64,000 nt of DNA. Source: Labrenzia sp. OB1 (lineage in GTDB: Bacteria; Pseudomonadota; Alphaproteobacteria; Rhizobiales; Stappiaceae). How positions within the stretch are numbered: the first letter of the stretch is position 1; the number at the start of each line of letters is the position of its first letter. Shown here piece by piece: positions 36,626 to 46,294 of this stretch. Where the stretch lies: NCBI RefSeq assembly GCF_001624695.1, contig NZ_JSEP01000011.1:62001-126000 (forward strand), written 5' to 3'. Both the position numbers and the translations under genes were made by a program. The notes under the pieces are model-generated. The model did not search any database. It saw only the letters and a program-made list of their open reading frames with translations, and had not been told where the DNA came from.

Positions 36626-37663
36626 CTAGACATGTGGTTTCGAGCGCACCGTCACGTCGCCGACCGGACGCCAGATATTGCGCTGCTTCAGGGTCTTTTC
36701 GGCAAAATCGGCCAACGACATCAGCATCGGCATCTCCCGATCCTTCAGGAAAGGCAGCGACTTGATGTCGAGGCCGGTCCAGGGCAGGAAAGGATTGCGC
36801 CGCATGTGCCAGTGGATTTCCGAACGGACCGTCGGCTTGTCCGAAGGCGTCCGGCCGTGAAAGGCGAAAGTGTCGGCGACCACAAGCGTGTTCTCAGGCA
36901 CCGCCATCCTGACCGGCTGCGGCAGACCGAGCGCTGAAAACTCATCGGCCCTGATCCGGAACGAGCCGCTGGCATGATGGGAGCGCGGGTCCTTTGAGGC
37001 TGACAGGGAACACTGGTATTCCCATTCCAGCCGTTCCGGTGTCAGCTTGTGCGATCCCGGCACGAAAAAGAACGGCCCGTCCTCCTCGCCTACATCCTGC
37101 AGGAACAGCCAGGCCTTGGAGGTCGCGTGGAACGTGTCCGCATGGGCGTCCGATTGCGGGTCCTTCTTCTTGACCTTCAGCGGCTCGACCAGCACGGTTT
37201 GCAGGAAATTGAGCGGTTGCCCGCCATGGGAGGCGGCGTAGCGGATCATGGCGAGCGCGCGCGGATCGCGTACGGCCGCTGCCAGGGCGGCATTCCTTCG
37301 CAGAACGTCCGGCGGCAGCAGTGTCATGCGGGTCACCGCCTGCCCCTGACGCATTTCCCGGGTCTCGAACGGCTGATTGAAGGCTTCATCCTTCAACTGC
37401 CTGAAAACCTCTTCCGGCAGGAAATTCTTGACCAGGAAATAGCCGTTCTCGTCGAAAAACGCGCGCTGTTCGGGATCGACGCTCTTCGCGAGACGGGCGC
37501 GCCGCCGCGATGCCAGATTCGCCGCGATCCCCACCCGCTTCCGATGCAGGCCCCAGGTGTTCAGCCGTTCGTTGCCGAGGATGGGATTCTTGCGCGGAGA
37601 CTTGTCCATCCCGGCAAGACCAATAAGCCAGAGAGGGGCCTTCAGATAGGATAAGGGCGTCAT
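36626..37663 (-). CDS. Phytanoyl-CoA dioxygenase (PhyH) family protein
   Basis: Non-heme iron, 2-oxoglutarate dioxygenase family, 345 aa. DENGYFLVKNFLPEEVFRQL near residues 70-90 opens the jelly-roll fold. The iron-binding HxD is in SDAHADTFHA near 175, and the distal His with the cosubstrate Arg is in FAFHGRTPSDKPTVRSEIHW near 270-290. A basic N-terminal extension of about 65 residues contains a hydrophobic stretch but no clear signal. Substrate unknown. Confidence 0.88.
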   Translation of the reverse strand: MTPLSYLKAPLWLIGLAGMDKSPRKNPILGNERLNTWGLHRKRVGIAANLASRRRARLAKSVDPEQRAFFDENGYFLVKNFLPEEVFRQLKDEAFNQPFETREMRQGQAVTRMTLLPPDVLRRNAALAAAVRDPRALAMIRYAASHGGQPLNFLQTVLVEPLKVKKKDPQSDAHADTFHATSKAWLFLQDVGEEDGPFFFVPGSHKLTPERLEWEYQCSLSASKDPRSHHASGSFRIRADEFSALGLPQPVRMAVPENTLVVADTFAFHGRTPSDKPTVRSEIHWHMRRNPFLPWTGLDIKSLPFLKDREMPMLMSLADFAEKTLKQRNIWRPVGDVTVRSKPHV

Positions 37664-37839
37664 GCTGTACCGGTAAATGCAGAAAAAATCATCTTCCCGT
37701 ATCTATCAGATTTACCCGGATTTTCACAATGGAGATAATCGCCCGGACTAGTGCCGGCGTCAGTCCGGGCGGATCGGACACCATGTTCACCCTTTTGCGA
37801 CCGTGACCTTTACCGATTCCTGCGGTAAAGCCTTGAAGC

Positions 37840-38838
37840 ATGATGACCAAGGCACGATCCATCGATCCGGAGCAGCTTGCCTGCGATCTGAAAGCGGGAA
37901 AGCGCGCCGCGTTGGCTCGGGCGATCACGCTGGTGGAATCGAAAAAAACCGATCACCGGCGCCTCGCTCATCGCCTGGTCCAGAAGCTCCTGCCTCTGAC
38001 CGGAAGGGCCCTGCGCGTCGGAATCACCGGCGTGCCGGGCGTCGGCAAATCCACGACGATCGACACGCTCGGTTCAAATCTAACCGCCGCGGGGCACAAG
38101 GTTGCGGTTCTTGCCGTCGATCCCTCTTCCACCCGCACTGGCGGATCGATCCTCGGCGACAAGACCCGCATGGCAAGGCTGGCGGTCGATCCGAACGCCT
38201 TCATCCGCCCGTCCCCCTCCGCCGGCACACTCGGAGGCGTTGCCGCCAAGACCCGCGAAACGATGCTCTTGTGCGAGGCGGCGGGCTTTGACGTGATCCT
38301 CGTGGAAACCGTCGGCATCGGCCAGTCGGAAACAACGGTTGCCGACATGGTCGACTTCTTCCTCGTCCTGATGCTGCCCGGCGCGGGCGACGAGCTTCAG
38401 GGGATCAAGAAGGGCGTACTGGAAATCGCCGACATGATCGCGGTCAACAAGGCCGAGGGAGACGGGCTGACAAGCGCCAGATCCGCCGCGTCGAACTACC
38501 GTGCGGCGCTGCATATCCTCGCCCCCAGGTCCCCGACGTGGACACCGCCGGTGATCACGGTCTCGGGCCTCGCCAATGAGGGCTTGGACCATCTCTGGGA
38601 GCAGATCGGCATCTACCGCGAACGCACACAGGCCAGTGGCGAATGGCAGGAAAAACGCAGCCGGCAGCAAGTTGCCTGGATGTGGGACATGCTGCGCCAG
38701 CGGATGATGGAAGCACTCACGACCAACCGGCACACCGCCGACCGTCTGAAAACCCTGGAAGCCAGCGTTCGTGACGGCACGACAGCCGTTTCCTTCGCCG
38801 TGGACGAATTGGCACAGCTGATGGGCCTGGAGGAATGA
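37840..38838 (+). CDS. meaB: Methylmalonyl-CoA mutase-associated GTPase MeaB
   Basis: G-protein chaperone that loads and protects adenosylcobalamin on methylmalonyl-CoA mutase, 332 aa. Walker A is GVPGVGKST at residues 64-72; DPSSTRTGGSILGDKTRM is the family switch region near 92-109; ILVETVGIGQSE near 145-156 and NKAEGDG (NKxD-type) near 202 complete the G domain; the C-terminal dimerisation helices include WMWDMLRQRMMEAL. It lies about 13 kb from its client genes instead of beside them. Followed 7 bp later by pcp. Confidence 0.96.
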   Translation: MMTKARSIDPEQLACDLKAGKRAALARAITLVESKKTDHRRLAHRLVQKLLPLTGRALRVGITGVPGVGKSTTIDTLGSNLTAAGHKVAVLAVDPSSTRTGGSILGDKTRMARLAVDPNAFIRPSPSAGTLGGVAAKTRETMLLCEAAGFDVILVETVGIGQSETTVADMVDFFLVLMLPGAGDELQGIKKGVLEIADMIAVNKAEGDGLTSARSAASNYRAALHILAPRSPTWTPPVITVSGLANEGLDHLWEQIGIYRERTQASGEWQEKRSRQQVAWMWDMLRQRMMEALTTNRHTADRLKTLEASVRDGTTAVSFAVDELAQLMGLEE

Positions 38839-38845
38839 GCGGCGA

Positions 38846-39454
38846 ATGAAACACACGGCCAAAACCATTCTGGTCACAGGCTTCTCGCCGTTTCCGGGCG
38901 CTCCGTTAAATCCGACCGAGAGACTGATGCGCCGTCTGCCGATACGGCTGGGCGGCAACCGGTCCGGCACCCGTTTCCTGTTTCATGTCCTGCCGACGAC
39001 CTGGGCCGGCCGGGCGGAGGTGACGGACAGGCTCCGACGTGACATCCGGCCGGACGCGATTGTTCATTTTGGCGTCGACGGCACCCGCCGCACGCTCAAT
39101 ATCGAAACCCGTGCGGTCAACCGAGCGATCCGCGTTCGCCTCGACGCCGAGGGCAATGCGCCCGCACGACCGGAACTCGGCGTTGGCTCCGAACGCGCGC
39201 GCAGCAGCACCCTGCCCGGCCAGGCACTTTGCCGGGCGGCCCGGTCAGCAGGCGCGCCCGCGCTCGTGTCCACCGATGCCGGCACCTATCTGTGCAACGC
39301 CACGCTCTGGGACTCCATCGGCTCCGGCATTCCGAGCGTCTTCGTGCATGTTCCCGCGCTGCCCAAGGGTCGCCACGACAGGCGCCCGCCCTATCATGTC
39401 GTTGAAGACGCTGCGGTCCGTCTGCTTCAGGAAACCGCCAGACGCTTGCGCTGA
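38846..39454 (+). CDS. pcp: Pyroglutamyl-peptidase I (C15 family)
   Basis: Cytoplasmic cysteine peptidase removing N-terminal pyroglutamate, 202 aa. ILVTGFSPFPGAPLNPTERLM opens the fold; the catalytic Glu lies in RTLNIETRAVN near residue 87, Cys in TDAGTYLCNATLW near 150, and His in FVHVPALP near 170. The surrounding sequence is more divergent than in E. coli-type enzymes, so activity is likely but not assured. Starts 7 bp after meaB, suggesting one transcript. Confidence 0.88.
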   Translation: MKHTAKTILVTGFSPFPGAPLNPTERLMRRLPIRLGGNRSGTRFLFHVLPTTWAGRAEVTDRLRRDIRPDAIVHFGVDGTRRTLNIETRAVNRAIRVRLDAEGNAPARPELGVGSERARSSTLPGQALCRAARSAGAPALVSTDAGTYLCNATLWDSIGSGIPSVFVHVPALPKGRHDRRPPYHVVEDAAVRLLQETARRLR

Positions 39455-39558
39455 AGCGCCTAAGGATAGGAACTCAACCGGCACACCTCTTGCTCCGTCC
39501 GGAAAGGAAACCGGATCGCTTCCCATTCCGGGACGCTGAAAGCAACTGGTCGGAGCCC

Positions 39559-40929
39559 ATGACACGAGAAACATCAAAACTGAACCGCCGAGCGTTTCTT
39601 GCCGGGACAGCTTTGTGCCTTTCCGGGACAGCGGCTTTTGCGCAAATGAAGGTCGCCGACCTCAGGGGCTCCATAGATTCCGCGGAACTTGGGCTGGTTC
39701 CCAACGCCTCGGACGATCAGACTGCCCAGTTCCAGAACGCTGTCAATCGCGCCGTTGAACGCGGCCGGGCGCTGTTTCTGCCTGCCGGCACCTATCCCGT
39801 CGCCAATCTGCGGCTGCCATCCGGCACGCTCATCGTCGGCGTTCCGGGCCGCACGCGGCTTGTCTATCAGGGCGGCGGTGGACAGCTCATCCGCGCCGAA
39901 GGTGTCAGCAACATCGGCCTCACCGGACTCACCTTCGACGGCGCCAACCGCTCCATTGGCGACTTTACAGAAGGCCTGCTGCACTTCATCGGCGTCCGCA
40001 ATGCCGTGCTGGACAATTGTGAGATCACCGGTTCGTCCAAAATGGGCCTCGTCATGGACCGTTGCTCCGGCCGGGTGGAAAACTGCCGTATTTCCGGCGC
40101 CGCCGAAGCCGGCCTCAGATCCAACGAGGCCGACGGCCTCGCGATTACCGGCAACACGGTCACCGATTGCGCCAATGGCGGCATCTGGGTGCATCGCTGG
40201 CGCGAGGGAGAGGACGGGACCATCGTCTCCGGCAACCGTGTGGAGCGCATCGGCGCCCGCTACGGCGGCACGGGACAGTTCGGCAACGGCATCAACGTGT
40301 TCCGCGCCCACGGCGTGATGATATCCAACAACCGGATCGCGGATTGCGCCTTTTCCGCCATCCGCTCCAACACCGGATCGAATGTGCAGATCATCGGCAA
40401 CTCCTGCCAGCGCTCCGGCGAGACCGGTATCTATTCCGAGTTCGGCTTCGAGGGTGCGATCATTTCGGACAATATCGTCGACGGCGGCACGACGGGGATT
40501 TCAATCGCCAATTTCATGGATGGCGGCCGCATGGCGGTCTGCTCCGGAAATCTCGTCCGCAACATTTCCGACGTCGGCCCCTACCCTTCTGAAGTCGCGG
40601 GGTTCGGTATCGGTATTTCCGCGGAAGCCGACACCGCTCTGACCGGCAACGTGATCGAGGGCGCGCCGAAATTCGGCATGCTGCTCGGCTGGGGACCCTA
40701 CATGCGCAACATCGCCGCTTCCCAGAATATCATCCGGGATTGCGGCACGGGCATTGCCGTCACCGTGGTGGAGGGCGCCGGGCCGGCCGTCATCACAAAC
40801 AATATCGTTCAGGGTGCAAAATCAGGATCGATCAACGGCTTCCGCTGGCTGGATAAGGTTACAGGTGAGCTCAACAACGCTTCGGAGTTTGCCAACCTGA
40901 CCATAGAAGGCAATCAGATCGCGGCTTGA
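39559..40929 (+). CDS. Tat-exported right-handed beta-helix protein (TIGR03808-like)
   Basis: 456-aa exported protein. The N-terminus TSKLNRRAFLAGTALCLSGTAAFA is a Tat signal (NRRAF). The mature part is built of about 20-25-residue repeats with N-x(2)-I-x-N/G-C patterns (ISGNRVERIG, ISNNRIADCAFSAIRSN, IIGNSCQRSGETGIYSE), typical of pectate-lyase-like beta helices. This matches the uncharacterised Tat-translocated repeat family TIGR03808 of Rhizobiales. ATG 39559 has CGGAG 5 nt upstream. No catalytic residues of polysaccharide lyases can be claimed. Confidence 0.87.
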   Translation: MTRETSKLNRRAFLAGTALCLSGTAAFAQMKVADLRGSIDSAELGLVPNASDDQTAQFQNAVNRAVERGRALFLPAGTYPVANLRLPSGTLIVGVPGRTRLVYQGGGGQLIRAEGVSNIGLTGLTFDGANRSIGDFTEGLLHFIGVRNAVLDNCEITGSSKMGLVMDRCSGRVENCRISGAAEAGLRSNEADGLAITGNTVTDCANGGIWVHRWREGEDGTIVSGNRVERIGARYGGTGQFGNGINVFRAHGVMISNNRIADCAFSAIRSNTGSNVQIIGNSCQRSGETGIYSEFGFEGAIISDNIVDGGTTGISIANFMDGGRMAVCSGNLVRNISDVGPYPSEVAGFGIGISAEADTALTGNVIEGAPKFGMLLGWGPYMRNIAASQNIIRDCGTGIAVTVVEGAGPAVITNNIVQGAKSGSINGFRWLDKVTGELNNASEFANLTIEGNQIAA

Positions 40930-40976
40930 GTATCCACTTCCCCAGATGACAACATGACTGCAATTTTCAGCCGCCA

Positions 40977-41777
40977 TCAGCCGAGGGAAAACCTCAGGGA
41001 CAGGCAGGACAGGCCGCCGTCTACCTTGCGCGCCTCATGGGTCGGCAGCACCACCGTATCGAACCCGGCGGCTCGTATGGCGGCAAGTGTCTTCGGATAG
41101 CCTTCAGGCACGAGCACCACGTCGTTCACACGGATGACGTTGGCCGCATAGTCCTCGCCTTCCGGCACCTCGATCACCCGTCGGTCTGCGAAAAAGCCGC
41201 TTTCCGCCATGACTGTCGTTGCCAGAATGACGCCGTCTCCCAGCGTCGAGCAGGCCGTCTTGAAATGCAGCACCCCTTCCGGTGTGTCGCAGACTTCGGC
41301 CCTGTAGCCCCAGGCGCCGAGCAGATCCGCAAAAGCCTGCGCGCCGTCTTTGTCCGTTCGGGCGGACAGGCCGATCAGGATGACATCGTCCAGCATCAGG
41401 ACATCGCCGCCGTCCACATGACCCGACCCCGGCAACTCGGCGACCTTGCCGAATTGCCTGTCCAGCGCGGCACGAATTTCCCTGCCCTCACCCAGACGGC
41501 TTTCGGTTCCCGGCCTGAGCTGGATCGCGCCCTCCGGAAGGCAGAAGGCCGGGTCTTCGACGAAACAGCTGTCCGGATAATTCTCCAGCGGCGGCAGGAC
41601 CTCCACCGCGAGACCGGCGTCCCGTAAAGCCTTCACGTAAAGACCGTGTTCTTTTCGAAACGTCTCGCCACTCGGATTGCCCGCATCGACCGCCCGCAGC
41701 CCCCTTGAGACACTGTCCGCGGGGGTTCTGGTGATTGCATGGGTGAAACGAAAAGACAGTCCGGCCCGATGTGGCAT
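40977..41777 (-). CDS. Dimethylarginine dimethylaminohydrolase (DDAH) family protein
   Basis: Guanidine-modifying superfamily hydrolase, 266 aa. NYPDSCFVEDPAFCL near residues 67-80 binds the guanidino group, GSGHVDGGDVLML near 117-129 carries the catalytic His region, HFKTACSTLGDG near 170 contains a second His, and the nucleophile Cys lies in VDGGLSCLSLRF at the C-terminus. These match DDAH, which converts methylated arginines to citrulline; arginine deiminase-like activity is an alternative. Upstream neighbours on the strand are an asparaginase and an aminotransferase. Confidence 0.9.
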   Translation of the reverse strand: MPHRAGLSFRFTHAITRTPADSVSRGLRAVDAGNPSGETFRKEHGLYVKALRDAGLAVEVLPPLENYPDSCFVEDPAFCLPEGAIQLRPGTESRLGEGREIRAALDRQFGKVAELPGSGHVDGGDVLMLDDVILIGLSARTDKDGAQAFADLLGAWGYRAEVCDTPEGVLHFKTACSTLGDGVILATTVMAESGFFADRRVIEVPEGEDYAANVIRVNDVVLVPEGYPKTLAAIRAAGFDTVVLPTHEARKVDGGLSCLSLRFSLG

Positions 41778-41823
41778 GAGAAGTCTCCAGACAGAATGAC
41801 GGAAAAAGAGCTGCGGTCTGGCC

Positions 41824-42852
41824 TCAGTTGAGTGCTGATTTCAGCTCTGACAGAAACTCCGGCCTTGGCCTGATGTGCCCGGCCTGAATTCCACGCCGCG
41901 TCAGAACCGGAGGGTTGACGAGACCGTCAAGAAGCACGGCTTCGTCGTCATTGAGGTCGAGCATCGTCTCGATGACGGTGGCCATCATCACTTCGGCTGC
42001 GCGCTTTGCGCCGTCCTCGCATTTGAGCGCGACACCAAAACCGAGCTCGGGTATGGACGCGCAGAACACCCCTTCCGCACCGGTCTTGACAAAGACCCTG
42101 CCACGGAAGCCCTCCATCACCTTGGTGCAGAACCGGTCTGCCCCCGCAACCATGTAGGGCTCGTTGATACAGGCATCGAACAGCCGCTGCGCAGCGTCAG
42201 CCCGCAAAGGCTCCAGGCCCTCACCGGTCCCGAAGGCGGCAAATGCCCGGGCAAAGCTCTTCAGTGGCGAAGCATAGGTCGGAATGGAGCAGCCGTCCGT
42301 GCCGCAGACGTCTTCGGTCAAGGCGTCGCCGGTCAGTTGTTCCATGACCAGCCGGATTTCCCGCTGGACAGGATGGAAAGGCTCGACATAGCCGCGTGTT
42401 TCCACGCCCATCACCTTAGCGAGCCCGAGGAACCCGGCATGCTTGCCCGAACAGTTGTTGTGCAATCCGCAAGGCGTTTCGTCGGCGAGGATCAGTTTGG
42501 CCGCATCCTCCATGCGCTGTGGCCATTGCGGCCCGCACTCCAGCGCGTCTTCGGTGAGGCCGGCCTTCAACAGCATGACCCTGGCGGCGTTGGCATGCAT
42601 TTCCTCGCCGTTGTGGGAGGCGCAGGCAAGCGCCAGTTCGGCATCCGTCAGCGCCAGCGCTTCCGCGGCGCCCGATTCCACCAGCGGCAGAGCCTGCATC
42701 GCCTTGATGGCGGACCTTGGAAACACCCGGGCCTCCACATCGCCGATCCCGCAAACGAGTTTGCCGGCGGCATCGCAGACCGCCACACTGCCGCGGTGAA
42801 GACTCTCGGTCAGGCTACCGCGGGTAACATCCACGAGTGCGGGATTGTCCAT
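41824..42852 (-). CDS. L-asparaginase II, rhizobial (ReAII/AnsA) type
   Basis: 342-aa amidohydrolase of the asparaginase II family seen in Rhizobium. The Ser-x2-Lys motif is visible in FPRSAIKAMQALP near residues 45-57, and the zinc-site residues in NNCSGKHAGFL (Cys, Lys) and GTDGCSIPTY (Cys). ASHNGEEMHA near 78-87 is also conserved. ATG 42852 is preferred; in-frame starts up to 42912 add a basic stretch without a ribosome site. Releases ammonia and aspartate from asparagine, fitting a nitrogen-scavenging cluster with its neighbours. Confidence 0.92.
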   Translation of the reverse strand: MDNPALVDVTRGSLTESLHRGSVAVCDAAGKLVCGIGDVEARVFPRSAIKAMQALPLVESGAAEALALTDAELALACASHNGEEMHANAARVMLLKAGLTEDALECGPQWPQRMEDAAKLILADETPCGLHNNCSGKHAGFLGLAKVMGVETRGYVEPFHPVQREIRLVMEQLTGDALTEDVCGTDGCSIPTYASPLKSFARAFAAFGTGEGLEPLRADAAQRLFDACINEPYMVAGADRFCTKVMEGFRGRVFVKTGAEGVFCASIPELGFGVALKCEDGAKRAAEVMMATVIETMLDLNDDEAVLLDGLVNPPVLTRRGIQAGHIRPRPEFLSELKSALN

Positions 42853-42921
42853 GTGGTTTCTCATCCGGAACAGGGTCATTTTCCGCGTCCGCCTGAACGC
42901 GAAATATTTCAAGCAGATAAC

Positions 42922-44100
42922 CTAGGCGGATTCGGCCCGCGCCGCAGTCAAAAAGACAGAGAGCCGCGCCAGGGCTTCATCGATCACATTCTCCTGCTTG
43001 CAGAAACAGAAGCGAATATAACCGGTGGGCGCGTCGGATCCGTAGAAGGCCGAAACGGGCACGGCAGCAACGCCTGCCTGCTTCACCAGGGTCTCGCAGG
43101 CCTCGACATCCGTTCTGCCAAGTCCGAGACCTGCAAAGCCGCACGTCAGGAAATAGGTCGCCTTGCAGGGAAGAACGGTGAAACCGAGAGCGGCCAGACC
43201 GTGCGCCATCCGGTCACGCTTCGTCATGAGGTCGTGCTCGAAGGTCTGATAGTAACCGTCGTCCTTGCGCAGGCCGAAGGCAACCGCCTTTTGCAGAGCC
43301 GGAGGCGTGGTGAACGTCACCCACTGATGCGCCTTGGCGATCGGGTCCAACAGGCCGGCAGGTCCGGTGACATAGCCGACCTTCCATCCGGTCAGAGAGA
43401 ACGTCTTGCCGGCGGACCCGATCCGCACCGTGCGCTCACGCATGCCTTCAAAGGTCATGAGAGGTTTGTGTGCAAGGCCGTCGAACACCAGATGCTCATA
43501 GACTTCGTCGCAGATCGCGTAGGCATCGTGCCTGACGCAAAGGTCCGTGATGAATTGCAGTTCGTCGTCCGAGAACACCTTGGCGGTCGGGTTCATCGGA
43601 TTGTTGAGGAGAATGGCCTTGGTCTTGTCTGAAAAGGCGTTCTGCAGCGCCTGCCTGTCCAGTTGCCACCCCGGCGGTGTGACCCGCACGCGGACAGGCA
43701 CCCCGCCCGCCCGTTTTACAATCGGCAGATAGCAGTCATACAGCGGTTCGATCAGCACCACATCATCGCCGGGGGACACAAGCGCGAGAATACAGTCGGC
43801 GAGTGCCTCCGTTGCACCCGACGTCACCAGAACCTCGCTCATGGGGTCAATGTCGAGACCGTAAAAACGCTTGTTCGTCTCCGCGACCGCCTGACGCAAG
43901 TCCGGCACCCCGAGCATCGGCGGATACTGGTTCGGCCCCTCCTGCAGCGCCCGTGCTGCAACCTCGCGGATATCTTCCGGGCCGTCCACATCGGGAAACC
44001 CCTGCCCCAGATTGACCGCCCCATGAGCCATGGCAAGACGGGACATGGTTTCGAACACGGTTGTATCGATGCCGGTAAACACAGGATTGGTCGGCTTCAT
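42922..44100 (-). CDS. Class I/II PLP aminotransferase
   Basis: Fold-type I aminotransferase, 392 aa. Key parts are NLGQGFPDVDGPEDI, NQYPPMLGVPDLRQAVAE, the Asn and Asp of NNPMNPTAKVFS and AICDEVYEHLVF, and the PLP Lys in IGSAGKTFSLTGWKVGY near residue 240. This pattern groups with kynurenine/methionine-type (YbdL-like) transaminases. First gene of a minus-strand run with the asparaginase (70 bp gap) and DDAH (46 bp gap). The exact amino donor is unknown. Confidence 0.92.
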   Translation of the reverse strand: MKPTNPVFTGIDTTVFETMSRLAMAHGAVNLGQGFPDVDGPEDIREVAARALQEGPNQYPPMLGVPDLRQAVAETNKRFYGLDIDPMSEVLVTSGATEALADCILALVSPGDDVVLIEPLYDCYLPIVKRAGGVPVRVRVTPPGWQLDRQALQNAFSDKTKAILLNNPMNPTAKVFSDDELQFITDLCVRHDAYAICDEVYEHLVFDGLAHKPLMTFEGMRERTVRIGSAGKTFSLTGWKVGYVTGPAGLLDPIAKAHQWVTFTTPPALQKAVAFGLRKDDGYYQTFEHDLMTKRDRMAHGLAALGFTVLPCKATYFLTCGFAGLGLGRTDVEACETLVKQAGVAAVPVSAFYGSDAPTGYIRFCFCKQENVIDEALARLSVFLTAARAESA

Positions 44101-44266
44101 GGTTCCTCCCGGAAGGCTTTTTCGCCGGTTCTTCTAATCCTCCGGAAGGTGTGCGTCGAGATTTTTCTGCCGCCTTGAAGACAGTCGAACCCTTGTCCGG
44201 ATCTGCGTCGCAATGAACCGGTCATCCCCTCGCCCGCTACAAATGCAGATCGGGGCATTGAAAATA

Positions 44267-45010
44267 TCAGCTCATTTCGTGACTGAGCCGGGTCAACTGT
44301 TTGGTCGGGTGTTCGCGCCGGTTGGAACCGTCCTGCTCCTCACCTTTGGCCGCCCCCAACTGGCGTCTGAGAACGTCCTCCAACTGGGGGACCAGATCGG
44401 CGTGCTTCTCATGCAAGAAATGATAGAAGGCGACTTCCTTCAAGGGAGGCTGAAGCGAAAAAACATCGCTCAATCCCATTTCCCTGATCAGGCGCTGGCC
44501 GGAACTCTCGCTTATGACGACCACGTCGACCCGATCCCGGACCAGCATCTCAAGAAGCTGTTCGGGTTTTTCCGCGGTCCATACTTCCGAAAAGCCTTCG
44601 GTAAGCTCATGGCCGAAGCGCGCGCCGGATATATGCCCTGCTCTGAGATACTGGAGCTCGGAAAGTGATTTTCCCAGCAGTTGAGGATTCCGGGTAAAGG
44701 CAGAAATATGCGAGACCGCAACAGGCACATCGACCCGGATCAATGTCCTGTGACGGTCATCGACGTTTTTAACCCGCACGAGTTCGCCGTCGGTTTTGCC
44801 CGAAGCCGCATCGAGAAGGGCCCGGCGCGGATTCGAAATGACCGTCTCGATCTGAATGCCCAATTCGGCATAGGCCTGGGAAAGGATCTGTTCGGCGACG
44901 GGTGTCAAGCCTGGCGCTACAAAGCCCGAGAAGCGCAGTTTCTCTTGCGCGGATACACTGCCCGCGGATGCCAGAATGCCCAAAAGGGCACAGACAAGTA
45001 GCCGGCGCAT
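44267..45010 (-). CDS. Orphan solute-binding protein, family 3-like
   Basis: 247-aa periplasmic protein with signal peptide MRRLLVCALLGILASAGSVSAQ. Mature sequence KLRFSGFVAPGLTPVAEQILSQAYAELGIQIE and GHISGARFGHELTEGF follow the layout of transporter substrate-binding domains of amino-acid type. ATG 45010 follows GGGGGGAAT. No permease or ATPase is nearby, so it may act as a sensor input. The C-terminus is basic and polar. Confidence 0.82.
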   Translation of the reverse strand: MRRLLVCALLGILASAGSVSAQEKLRFSGFVAPGLTPVAEQILSQAYAELGIQIETVISNPRRALLDAASGKTDGELVRVKNVDDRHRTLIRVDVPVAVSHISAFTRNPQLLGKSLSELQYLRAGHISGARFGHELTEGFSEVWTAEKPEQLLEMLVRDRVDVVVISESSGQRLIREMGLSDVFSLQPPLKEVAFYHFLHEKHADLVPQLEDVLRRQLGAAKGEEQDGSNRREHPTKQLTRLSHEMS

Positions 45011-45241
45011 ATATTCCCCCCGTGGTCTGCAGCTGTCCGAGCCTTCGAAATCACGACTTTTCCGGACAGAATACCGGACATTCAACCCGTCATAACTCTA
45101 GGGGCAGCTATCGGAAAAATGCAACCTGTCGGCTTTGCGCTCGTAGATAATCACATTGTCCGATTTGACGTGCGGACAACGCTCCTATCAGCATGAAGAC
45201 ATGCTGCTTCTGCTGCGAAACAACAGAACAGGCAAGTTCCG

Positions 45242-45994
45242 CTAAGACGGCCCGTGAGAATATTCCCGGGCAATTCTATCGAGATAGCCCTCATCGCCAA
45301 GATCCCGGATGATACTGTTCAGCACGTCAATCCGGCGGGCCCAAACGGATTTTCTGGAGACTCCGAGAAATAGATCGACGGCGGCGCCCGGGCTGTAAGG
45401 CGCCTTTTCGACGAGGGAAGCCAGCCCCTGCTCTTTGATATAGTAATCGAACTGGCAATCCGTCCCGATCACGACTGCGATTCTGCGCTTCAGCAGCATG
45501 TCCAGGAGGGTCTGCTCCGCCGGAACCCCGACCTTGTTCAAGGTTGCGTCCTTGTCGAACCGGTCGAAGTGGGCCGAATGCAGCACATAGCCGATCTGAC
45601 GTCCTGAAAGATCCGGGTAGCCGCGAATTTCCTGTGACACGCCGCGCAACGCATAGAAGGCAGTCCTGCATTTGGAATAGGGCATATCGGTGTAGACGAT
45701 GTATTCCGCCTGTTCGGCCCGGTAAGCCAGGCCGGTCATCACATCGACGGCTCCGCTCTGCATCGAGGCGAGCCCCCGCCCCCATGGCATCTGGGCCACC
45801 TTCAGGTCCGCATCGCTTCGCCGGGCAATCTCTCTGATGAGATCCACATCCGGCCCCGACTTGCTTTTGGATACCGATATCGCCCCCGGAGACCATTTAT
45901 CCGTTGCCAGCAGCATCTCGGTCGCCTTTACCGGAAAAGCCGAAGCTGCAAGCACTAGAAACAGCGACAAGTACCGTAGAGGAATAAACGACAT
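45242..45994 (-). CDS. Orphan amino-acid-type solute-binding protein (family 3)
   Basis: 250-aa periplasmic protein with a signal peptide ending near PVKA. It shows LLATDKWSPG, GPDVDLIREIARRSDADLKVAQMPWGRGLASMQSGAVDVMTGLAYRAEQAEYIVYTDMPY, typical of SBP_bac_3 proteins, and a C-terminal lobe with DLFLGVSRKS. Stands 231 bp upstream of the related gene on the same strand and is divergent from the adenylate cyclase. The 300-bp gap to that gene (45995-46294) is AT-rich and holds no further feature I can support. Confidence 0.87.
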   Translation of the reverse strand: MSFIPLRYLSLFLVLAASAFPVKATEMLLATDKWSPGAISVSKSKSGPDVDLIREIARRSDADLKVAQMPWGRGLASMQSGAVDVMTGLAYRAEQAEYIVYTDMPYSKCRTAFYALRGVSQEIRGYPDLSGRQIGYVLHSAHFDRFDKDATLNKVGVPAEQTLLDMLLKRRIAVVIGTDCQFDYYIKEQGLASLVEKAPYSPGAAVDLFLGVSRKSVWARRIDVLNSIIRDLGDEGYLDRIAREYSHGPS

Positions 45995-46294
45995 GTGGCT
46001 GTCCTGAATTCTAATAAACCTTGTGAATATTAGTAGTGATATTAATTAACAATATCAGAAAGTTAGCGCTAATTGATTCTACTTTAAGCAATTTCCGGTC
46101 AAACAACTGTAAACGCTGGGTCACCTTTCACTTCAGTTCCAACAAAGACACCGCCATTCCTGCGGTACCGGACCCGCTTTCTCCGTGTGGAACCGAGTTG
46201 CGCTTAAGGCCTGAATTTGACAGAGATTGAGCTATAGTCGTTTCCCCGGCCTGTCGCGGGTCGCACTACGGCAGTCGAAGCGCAGAAAGAAATC

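Noticed and set aside
46036..46230. 64-codon ORF ahead of the cyclase gene
   Set aside because: AT-rich promoter region, no ribosome site, and no recognisable product.
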